Positions 1 to 6,300 of a stretch of 33,152 nt of DNA are shown here, one piece after another (within the stretch, counting starts at the first letter, position 1; the number at the start of each line of letters is the position of its first letter). Made by a program: the position numbers and the translations under genes. The stretch is from assembly GCA_002381695.1 (NCBI GenBank), contig DFXM01000025.1, positions 190,542-223,693 of the forward strand. Reading direction: 5' to 3'. This DNA is from Clostridium sp. UBA4108 (GTDB taxonomy: Bacteria; Bacillota; Clostridia; Clostridiales; Clostridiaceae). Under the pieces are notes generated by a model. That model was given only the letters and a program-made list of their open reading frames with translations. It ran no database searches and had not been told where the DNA came from.

Positions 1-1197
1 ACTTATACCTATTCCGCTATCTTTTATAGATATATATACATTATCAGATTTAGTAAAACATCTAACAAATATCTCTCCTTTATCTGGAGTATACTTAATA
101 GCATTTGAGATAATATTAATTATTACCTGGCTTATTTTATCCTTATCTATCATAATATTAATATGTTTAAGATCTACTTGTAAATTTATATCTTTATCTA
201 ATAACTGCTTTTCAAAATTTGTTAAAATTGTAGTTATTACAGTCTCTAAATCTACTTCTGACTTATTTAATCTTAGTTTACTACTCTCAAATCTTGATAA
301 ATCATCTATGGATACAGTTAATCTATTTAATCTTTGAAGTTCATCATATATACTCTTTAACCTTTCTTGAGATGGCTCCCATAGACCATCCATTATTGCC
401 TCAAGTTGTGCTTGCATAGTCGTTAGAGGGGTTCTAAGCTCATGTGATATATCCTTCGTTAGCTCTTGTCTTATTCTTTCTTGCTTATCTAAATCTCCTG
501 CCATCATATTTATTGATTTTACAAGTTTATTGATTTCATATATACTGTAGTCTTCTTTTATGCTTTTGGAATAATTTCCTTCTGATATAAGATTTGTTGC
601 ACCTATTACCTTTAAGATAGGTTTACTGATAGCATAAGACAATAACCATCCTACTATAATAGATATAATGAAAAATAGTAGCCCTAGTATAAATAATACT
701 CTATCTAGCATTCTCAAAAATATAACATCTGAATCTTCATAATAAATTGGACCTATATACTCAATTTCTAATTTTCCTATTAAAGCTTCACCTTGTTCTA
801 AGTCAAATTTATCAAATGTATTTTTAATATCTACATCTGGGCTTACTTTATTAGTATTTTCTATAATTTTATTTAAAATCTTTTCACATACAATATTATC
901 ATATTCTCTTGCATTCCATATAATATTATCATTTCTATCTTTAACTGTTATAAGCAATCCTCCAGTTATTGCATCTGTTCCTATGTTCTCAATAGCTTTC
1001 TCATCCCATAAATTATTACTGTATGCATTTGATATTTTATTTTTGATTTCCATTTTCGACTGTTGTATTCTTTCGCTAGTATATATATTAAACTTCTTCT
1101 CAATGAAATAATGATTTACTATGTTTACTAAAAATATGATACTCAAGGATAATAATATAAAAATGAAGCTTACTCTATATCTTAATTTATTAAACAT
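1..1197 (-). CDS. Sensor histidine kinase, partial (3' end outside window)
   Basis: Membrane histidine kinase, presumed partner of the response regulator just upstream. The reading frame is open for all 399 codons from the ATG at 1195-1197 to the window edge. Visible in order: membrane segment near residues 9-28, an extracytoplasmic region of about 130 residues, a second membrane segment near 160-185, a HAMP-like region, the H-box with SHELRTPL (phospho-accepting His), an N-box region (NIISNAIKYTPDKG) and the start of the G1 box (KDSGIGI) at the very edge. The last part of the ATPase domain is missing only because the window ends. Its ATG lies inside the last codons of the regulator gene (8-nt overlap), which implies translational coupling. 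The ligand is unknown; the link to the ccdA/tlpA genes suggests envelope thiol or redox stress, which is inference. Confidence 0.93.
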   Translation of the reverse strand, partial: MFNKLRYRVSFIFILLSLSIIFLVNIVNHYFIEKKFNIYTSERIQQSKMEIKNKISNAYSNNLWDEKAIENIGTDAITGGLLITVKDRNDNIIWNAREYDNIVCEKILNKIIENTNKVSPDVDIKNTFDKFDLEQGEALIGKLEIEYIGPIYYEDSDVIFLRMLDRVLFILGLLFFIISIIVGWLLSYAISKPILKVIGATNLISEGNYSKSIKEDYSIYEINKLVKSINMMAGDLDKQERIRQELTKDISHELRTPLTTMQAQLEAIMDGLWEPSQERLKSIYDELQRLNRLTVSIDDLSRFESSKLRLNKSEVDLETVITTILTNFEKQLLDKDINLQVDLKHINIMIDKDKISQVIINIISNAIKYTPDKGEIFVRCFTKSDNVYISIKDSGIGIS

Positions 1198-1867
1198 TAA
1201 ACCTATATCCCATACCACGAATAGTTTTTATATAAGTTGGATTTTTACTATCTTGATCTAGTTTAGCTCTTATATTTTTTATATGAGTATCAATTATTCT
1301 ATCATAGATACAAATATTATCTCTACTTATATAATCCATTAACTCTTCCCTTGAAAATATTCTATTAGGATTTCTGGCTAGTATAGATAGTATTTTGTAT
1401 TCCGAAGCAGTTAATATAATTTCCTTGTTATTGTATTCTACTTTCTTATTAACAATATCTATGATTAATTCATCATTAAAAATTAAGTTTTCACATTGAT
1501 TTCCCTTAACTCTTTTCAAAACTGCATTAACCTTCGCTACTAATTGCTTTGGACTAAATGGTTTTGTTATATAATCATCACTTCCAATTGAATATCCATT
1601 TAGTATACTATCTTCACTTGATTTAGCAGTTAGCATAATTATTGGTACTTCAGATTCTTTCCTTATGTGCTCACAGACATTTTCGCCTGATATATCAGGT
1701 AACATTAAATCTAATATTAATAGATCAGGATTAAACTCACTTTGCTTCTTTAACGCCTCAACCCCACTTGTAGCCTGTATTACAGTATATCCCTCATTTT
1801 CTAAATACAATTTTATAACTTCTATTATCTTAACTTCATCATCTATAACAAGTATAGTTTCTTTCAT
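1190..1867 (-). CDS. OmpR/PhoB-family response regulator
   Basis: Cytoplasmic two-component transcription factor of 225 aa, the normal length for the family. The receiver domain (about 1-115) has the acidic pair D9/D10, the phosphorylation site D53 in LILDLMLPD, T80 and K102 in the KPF motif. The C-terminal part (about 125-225) is a winged helix ending in the usual IRGMGYRF. It lies 24 bp downstream of the tlpA-like gene and overlaps the kinase start, so it is most likely cotranscribed with ccdA-tlpA and may control that same operon. The targets cannot be read from the sequence. Confidence 0.95.
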   Translation of the reverse strand: MKETILVIDDEVKIIEVIKLYLENEGYTVIQATSGVEALKKQSEFNPDLLILDLMLPDISGENVCEHIRKESEVPIIMLTAKSSEDSILNGYSIGSDDYITKPFSPKQLVAKVNAVLKRVKGNQCENLIFNDELIIDIVNKKVEYNNKEIILTASEYKILSILARNPNRIFSREELMDYISRDNICIYDRIIDTHIKNIRAKLDQDSKNPTYIKTIRGMGYRFNV

Positions 1868-1891
1868 AAAATTATACCTCCATATGGGTAC

Positions 1892-2482
1892 TTAATTAAT
1901 TATCTTATTTATATTTTCATTAATTATCTTATTTATATTTTCATTAAGTATTTCTTTATCAATGATTCCTACGTGATCATACACTAAATTTCCTTCTTTA
2001 TCTATAAATACTGTTCTTGGAATAGCATTTAATCTATATTTATTAGCTGCATCAAGGTCTATATCAAACATCACGTTCATATTATATCCTTCATCTTTCA
2101 TAAATCCCTCTGCAGACCCTTTAGTTTCCCTCATTCCATCTGTGAGGTTTACCATTAGTATTTCTAAATCCTCATTATTATATTTATTTGTTGCTTCTTG
2201 AAAATATGGCATCTCATACTTACATGGAGAACACCAGCTTGCCCAGAAATTTACTACTACAGCTTTCTTCCCTTTATAATCTGATAGCTTTACTTCATTA
2301 TTATCTTTATCATAAACTGTAAAATCCACTGCTGGCTGAAAACTAGAATTCTCATCTGATACATTATTAATAGCTTCATTACTTTTGTAATTACTTGATA
2401 AATAGTCATATCCCAATTTGACCCCTACAAGTAAAACTAACATTATAGCACTTATATATATATATCTTTTATTATTTTTCAA
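1892..2482 (-). CDS. TlpA/ResA-like membrane-anchored thiol-disulfide oxidoreductase
   Basis: Extracytoplasmic thioredoxin-fold protein of 196 aa. Residues 8-24 form an uncleaved signal anchor; the fold follows from about residue 48, with the active site W83-C84-S-P-C87 in the family context VVNFWASWCSPCKYEMP and the cis-proline region (NAIPRTVFIDKEG). It reduces or exchanges disulfides outside the membrane and normally receives electrons from CcdA, whose gene lies 21 bp upstream. Oddity: the C terminus ends with an exact duplication of an eight-residue unit (ENINKIIN twice), encoded by a perfect 24-bp tandem repeat just before the stop codon. Symbols such as resA or etrx are not assigned because the substrate is unknown. 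Confidence 0.92.
   Translation of the reverse strand: MKNNKRYIYISAIMLVLLVGVKLGYDYLSSNYKSNEAINNVSDENSSFQPAVDFTVYDKDNNEVKLSDYKGKKAVVVNFWASWCSPCKYEMPYFQEATNKYNNEDLEILMVNLTDGMRETKGSAEGFMKDEGYNMNVMFDIDLDAANKYRLNAIPRTVFIDKEGNLVYDHVGIIDKEILNENINKIINENINKIIN
1897..1944. repeat. Perfect 24-bp tandem duplication in the tlpA-like gene end
   Basis: Positions 1897-1920 and 1921-1944 are identical 24-mers. The duplication is in frame and adds eight residues to the C terminus of the thioredoxin-like protein, directly before its stop codon at 1892-1894. It looks like a recent replication-slippage event. Confidence 0.95.
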
Positions 2483-2503
2483 ATTTATCGCTCCTTTTAT
2501 AAT

Positions 2504-3187
2504 TTAAAATGTCAATATTGACAATAATAAGTTTAGGTAACCGGTTATCATCATTATCCCTATAATAATTAGCAGAACCCCTGATATTCTATTTATTGTC
2601 TTATAGTTTCTCTTTATGAATTCAAAAGTAGTTTTCAGAGAATCTATTAGAAGTGCTGATAGTATAAATGGTATTCCAAGACCTAAACTGTAAATCATTA
2701 GCATTGATGCCCCCATAAATACATTAGTGGAATTTGATGCTATCATAAGTGCTGATCCTAGAAATGGCCCTACACACGGTGTCCATCCAAGTCCAAATAT
2801 CATTCCAAATAATGCTGTAGACATAATAGAGGATTTTTTATGTCCTGTTGACTTATTTATTTTAAAGCTTCTATGTAATAATCCTACATTTATTATGCCT
2901 AAATAATTCAGACCAAATATTACCATGATAGATCCTGATACTATATTTATCTCCCTCATATATTTATTGAAAATCACACCTACTGTTCCCGCTGCTACAC
3001 CTAATAAGGTAAACACAAAGGTAAATCCTGCAACAAATGCTATTGAACTTATTAATGCTCTGTTTTTATAACTTTTATTATCTATATCTCCCCCTGCAAA
3101 ATATGAAACGTATATTGGAATCATTGGCAATATACAAGGAGATATAAAGGTTATTATCCCTTCTAAAAATAGTAATATATAGTTCAT
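2504..3187 (-). CDS. ccdA: CcdA-type thiol-disulfide transporter (DsbD transmembrane family)
   Basis: Polytopic membrane protein of 227 aa with about six hydrophobic segments, the size of CcdA. It carries the two family cysteines: C18 in FISPCILPMIPIY and C138 in GWTPCVGP, each next to prolines as in CcdA/DsbD-beta. CcdA moves reducing equivalents from cytoplasmic thioredoxin across the membrane to an extracytoplasmic thioredoxin-like partner, here almost certainly the TlpA-like product encoded 21 bp downstream. The gene starts 10 bp after the small anchored protein gene, so it is the second gene of the operon. No cytochrome c maturation genes are near, so a role in general thiol maintenance is more likely than haem ligation (inference). 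Confidence 0.94.
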   Translation of the reverse strand: MNYILLFLEGIITFISPCILPMIPIYVSYFAGGDIDNKSYKNRALISSIAFVAGFTFVFTLLGVAAGTVGVIFNKYMREINIVSGSIMVIFGLNYLGIINVGLLHRSFKINKSTGHKKSSIMSTALFGMIFGLGWTPCVGPFLGSALMIASNSTNVFMGASMLMIYSLGLGIPFILSALLIDSLKTTFEFIKRNYKTINRISGVLLIIIGIMMITGYLNLLLSILTF

Positions 3188-3197
3188 AGTTTTCCTC

Positions 3198-3668
3198 CTA
3201 AATACCGCATTGTAAACTGCTCATTACTTCTTCATATATTTTTTCTTTATCTGCTTTATCTAATTTATCTACAACTCTTATACCACCAATTAATTTATTG
3301 TCCATAAGAATCCCATAATTTACACCTTCATCAAGTTTAGTGGTTAAAACAAATTCATTATTTTCTGTATAAGTCATATCCTGCTTTTCTCCATTTGACG
3401 AATTAACAAGTATTATCTTACTACCCTTATTAATATCACTGATTTTTATATTAAATTTTTCTTTGGCGTCAACCATCGTTACCACTTTATCTAAGTAACT
3501 TCCGTCATAACTCTTATTTATTTCACTACTATATACCTCATCAAATTTTTTAATATTCTCTGTTTTATTATCTGATAGGGCTTTAGGTTCATTTTTGAAT
3601 ATGTAAAAACCTACTGCAGTTAAAATTAGTATACTTACTCCTAATATTGTTAGGGTTTTTACCCTCAT
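3198..3668 (-). CDS. Small membrane-anchored protein of unknown function, first gene of the ccdA operon
   Basis: A 156-aa protein with one N-terminal hydrophobic segment (about residues 6-24) and a Lys/Asp/Glu-rich remainder predicted to lie outside the cytoplasm. It has no N-terminal lipobox cysteine; its only cysteine, C154, is three residues from the end (QCGI). I do not recognise a family. The start is supported by AGAGGAG 8 nt upstream of ATG. Because it is the promoter-proximal gene of an operon with CcdA, TlpA and a two-component system, it could be the extracytoplasmic client, sensor accessory or substrate-binding partner of that system. A lone C-terminal cysteine in an envelope redox operon is suggestive but proves nothing. 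Confidence 0.8.
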   Translation of the reverse strand: MRVKTLTILGVSILILTAVGFYIFKNEPKALSDNKTENIKKFDEVYSSEINKSYDGSYLDKVVTMVDAKEKFNIKISDINKGSKIILVNSSNGEKQDMTYTENNEFVLTTKLDEGVNYGILMDNKLIGGIRVVDKLDKADKEKIYEEVMSSLQCGI

Positions 3669-3760
3669 AGTATCACTCCTCTTGCTTGATAATAAAATAA
3701 TAATACATAAATTACTTGTTGATATTATGAAGATTTATTCGCTTTACCCTGCACAAAAAA

Positions 3761-3879
3761 ACGAAAAATCCCCACAGATGAAAAATATCATCCACGGGGA
3801 TTTTATTTATATAAAAGTCTTTTATTATATTCAAATTAGACTTAATACACAATATATATTTATCCATATTTAAATTGTA
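3761..3879 (-). repeat. Terminator-containing intergenic repeat, copy 1
   Basis: About 119 bp lying downstream of proA on the minus strand, matching 6122-6241 in the same orientation at roughly 85% identity over its whole length by eye. It consists of a hairpin module (3765-3804) and about 75 bp of conserved AT-rich flank. Both copies can encode similar short minus-strand peptides (shared DKY-LCIK and YINKIP-DDI--LWGFF), but more than half of the base differences change the amino acid, so conservation looks nucleotide-level. Confidence 0.8.
3765..3804 (-). terminator. Rho-independent terminator of proBA
   Basis: AAAATCCCC (3765-3773) pairs perfectly with GGGGATTTT (3796-3804), and an inner GATGA/TCATC stem extends it. 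Read on the minus strand the stem is followed by TTTTTCG and a run of seven T. It lies about 120 bp past the proA stop codon. Confidence 0.8.
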
Positions 3880-3922
3880 AGATAAATAAATATATAGTTT
3901 TATATGATTCACGCCTTAGTTA

Positions 3923-5167
3923 TTATCTTATTTGACCATTTCCAAATATTATATATTTATTAGTAGTAAGCTCTTTAAGTCCCATGGGACCTCTTGCATG
4001 TAGTTTTTGGGTGCTTATGCCTATTTCTGCTCCAAATCCAAATTCCTCTCCATCAGTAAATCTAGTAGAAGCATTCACATAAACTGCTGCTGCATCTACT
4101 TGTTGATGAAATTTTTGAGCATTTTGATAATCATTTGTTACTATAGCTTCAGAGTGTCCTGAGCCATATTTATTTATATGACTTATAGCTTCATCTATAT
4201 CTTTTACTACCTTTATACAAATTATATAATCTAAATATTCTTTATAATAGTCCTCTTCATCTGCTAGTATTATATCATTTACTATTTCTATAGATTTTTT
4301 GTCTCCTCTAACTTCTACTTTTCTTTGTCTTAATTCATCTACTATTACTGGAATAAATTCTTTTGCTATATCTTCTTGAACAAGTAATTTTTCCTCAGAA
4401 TTGCAAACCGCTGGTCTAGTAGTTTTTGCATTTATAACTATTTGTTTTGCCATTTCTAAGTCACTATTTTTATCAACATAAACATGACAGTTTCCTGTTC
4501 CAGTTTCTATTACTGGTACCGTGGCATTTTCTACTACTGATTTTATTAGTCCAGCTCCTCCTCTTGGTATTAGCACATCTATATATTCATTTAGCTTCAT
4601 CATGTTTTTAACAGTTTCTCTGCTTGTATCTTCTATTAATTGGATACAATCTACTGGTAACTGAGTTTTTTCTAAGGCTTTTTTTAATACTTGTACTATT
4701 TTTTTGTTGGAGTTTATGGCTTCACTTCCACCTCTTAGTATTGTTGCATTACCCGATTTTAAACATAGCCCTACTGCATCACAAGTAACATTTGGTCTTG
4801 CCTCGTATATTATTCCTATTACTCCTAGAGGCACTCTTTTTTTCCCTATTTGTAGTCCATTTGGTCTAGTTACTATTGAACTTACTTCACCTACAGGGTC
4901 TTCTAGGCCCGCCACTTGTGTTAAGCCTCCACTCATTCCTTTGATTCTATCTTCATTTAAAAGCAATCTATCTATTATTGCTTCTGATGTTCCCTTATTT
5001 TTTGCATTTTCTATGTCAATTTCATTTGCCGCTATTATTTCCCTAGCATTTTCTAATAATGCTTTTGACATTTCATTTAAAGCTTTGTTTTTATCATTTG
5101 TTGAAATATTTGATAATATGTACGCAGCTTCTTTTACTTTTTTACCTTTTAAAATTAACTCTTCCAT
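3923..5167 (-). CDS. proA: Gamma-glutamyl phosphate reductase
   Basis: Catalyses NADPH-dependent reduction of gamma-glutamyl phosphate to glutamate semialdehyde, the second step of proline synthesis, in the cytoplasm. The 414-aa length is normal. It is an aldehyde-dehydrogenase-fold protein; the catalytic cysteine is C255 in TTRPAVCNSEEKLLV, and the family blocks PLGVIGIIYEARPNVT and ETGTGNCHVYVD are intact. It starts 26 bp after the proB stop, so the two form an operon in the common proB-proA order, ending at the terminator near 3765-3804. Confidence 0.98.
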   Translation of the reverse strand: MEELILKGKKVKEAAYILSNISTNDKNKALNEMSKALLENAREIIAANEIDIENAKNKGTSEAIIDRLLLNEDRIKGMSGGLTQVAGLEDPVGEVSSIVTRPNGLQIGKKRVPLGVIGIIYEARPNVTCDAVGLCLKSGNATILRGGSEAINSNKKIVQVLKKALEKTQLPVDCIQLIEDTSRETVKNMMKLNEYIDVLIPRGGAGLIKSVVENATVPVIETGTGNCHVYVDKNSDLEMAKQIVINAKTTRPAVCNSEEKLLVQEDIAKEFIPVIVDELRQRKVEVRGDKKSIEIVNDIILADEEDYYKEYLDYIICIKVVKDIDEAISHINKYGSGHSEAIVTNDYQNAQKFHQQVDAAAVYVNASTRFTDGEEFGFGAEIGISTQKLHARGPMGLKELTTNKYIIFGNGQIR

Positions 5168-5193
5168 CTAAAATTACTCCCTTTATATTTTGT

Positions 5194-6006
5194 CTATCTT
5201 TTTTTTCCCAGAAATAAAGTTCCTACATCGTCTCCATTTAATATATCAATAAGTCTACTTGGGTCTTTTCCATTTGCTAATATCATATTTGTGCCATTAT
5301 CAGTTACAAGCTTGGCTGCATGTATTTTAGTTTCCATGCCACCTGTACCTAAATTACTTCCTGCACCTTCTGCAAAACTTTGTACTTCTTCCGTTATAGA
5401 TTTCACTTCTTTTATAAGCTTTGCATCCTTATTTGTTCTTGGATTGGAATCATAGAAGCCATCGATATCTGATAGTATTATTAAAAGATTTGCATCCACA
5501 ATAGTAGAAACTATTGCTGCTAGATTGTCATTATCTCCAAATCTAGATACGTTTTCAATTTCATCTATAGATACACTATCATTTTCATTTACTATTGGAA
5601 TTATTCCGCTTTCTAGCAAGGTTTCAAAAGTGTTTGCAACATTATTTCTACTTCTTTCACATTCTATAATGTCTCTTGTTAAAAGTATTTGACCTACTGA
5701 ATAGCCATATTCTCCAAATAGTTTGCTATAAATATTCATAAGCGCTACTTGTCCCACAGATGCTGCTGCCTGCTTTTCTCTAATAGTTTTTGGTCTCTCC
5801 TTTAAGTTCATTTTACTTACTCCAACACCTATGGATCCAGATGTTACAAGGATTACTTCTTTCCCACTATTTATTAAGTCAGATATTGACATGGCTATTT
5901 TTTCAATTCTTCTTAAGTTTATGTTTCCATTGTCATAGGTTAAGGTTGATGTACCGATTTTTATAATTATCCTTTTTGAGTTTTTAATGTTTTCGCGATA
6001 TTTCAT
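5194..6006 (-). CDS. proB: Glutamate 5-kinase (short form without PUA domain)
   Basis: Phosphorylates glutamate to gamma-glutamyl phosphate, the first and feedback-controlled step of proline synthesis. The 270 aa cover only the amino-acid kinase domain: the N-terminal IIKIGTSTLT, the substrate block PIVNENDSVS with SRFGDNDNLAA, and the GTGGMETKI nucleotide-site motif. The C-terminal PUA domain of E. coli-type ProB (about 367 aa) is absent, as in many clostridia. The start is supported by AAGAGGAGAG upstream of ATG. No T-box is visible in the roughly 115-bp upstream gap, so regulation may be by proline inhibition of the enzyme only (inference). Confidence 0.97.
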   Translation of the reverse strand: MKYRENIKNSKRIIIKIGTSTLTYDNGNINLRRIEKIAMSISDLINSGKEVILVTSGSIGVGVSKMNLKERPKTIREKQAAASVGQVALMNIYSKLFGEYGYSVGQILLTRDIIECERSRNNVANTFETLLESGIIPIVNENDSVSIDEIENVSRFGDNDNLAAIVSTIVDANLLIILSDIDGFYDSNPRTNKDAKLIKEVKSITEEVQSFAEGAGSNLGTGGMETKIHAAKLVTDNGTNMILANGKDPSRLIDILNGDDVGTLFLGKKR

Positions 6007-6121
6007 TTTTCTCTCCTCTTAAGTTCCCTTCAATAATTTCATCTATTAATAAGCTTATAATAATATTATCATAAAAGTATAACGAACCAAAATATATTTA
6101 CAGTTACAACGATTTTATAAA

Positions 6122-6241
6122 ACTAAAAAATCCCCACAAATGAACAATATCATCCATGGGAATTTTATTTATATAAAGATCTTTTAATATATCAAAACTA
6201 AACTTAATACACAATGTATATTTATCCATTTTTAAATTATA
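6122..6241 (-). repeat. Terminator-containing intergenic repeat, copy 2
   Basis: Second copy of the element at 3761-3879, same orientation, between the M16 protease gene and proB. The left hairpin module and the right AT-rich part (shared stretch CTTAATACACAAT) align without gaps except one A. The two copies bracket proBA as a direct repeat of about 2.4 kb spacing. Confidence 0.8.
6127..6166 (-). terminator. Terminator of the M16C protease gene
   Basis: Hairpin equivalent to the proBA terminator: AAAATCCCC (6127-6135) against GGGAATTTT (6158-6166) with one mismatch, followed on the minus strand by TTTTTTAG. It lies about 135 bp downstream of the protease stop codon. Confidence 0.65.
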
Positions 6242-6300
6242 CATGCTGCCTATTTTTCTATCATTAGGTATGTCAGAAAATATATGCAAACTCTCACATT

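Noticed and set aside
3712..3912. A 66-codon minus-strand frame inside the repeat, similar to one at 6104-6289
   Set aside because: The shared peptide follows from the shared repeat DNA. Differences between copies fall mostly at amino-acid-changing positions, there is no convincing RBS, and the terminator hairpin lies within the frame.
4704..5171. A 155-codon plus-strand frame within proA
   Set aside because: Antisense shadow of proA with serine/phenylalanine-rich noise and no RBS.
6007..6121. T-box or other riboswitch before proB
   Set aside because: Only about 115 bp are available and no specifier, T-box motif or terminator/antiterminator pair is visible.
6104..6289. A 61-codon minus-strand frame similar to the one at 3712-3912
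   Set aside because: Same reasons as for its partner: repeat-derived, no RBS, overlaps the terminator.
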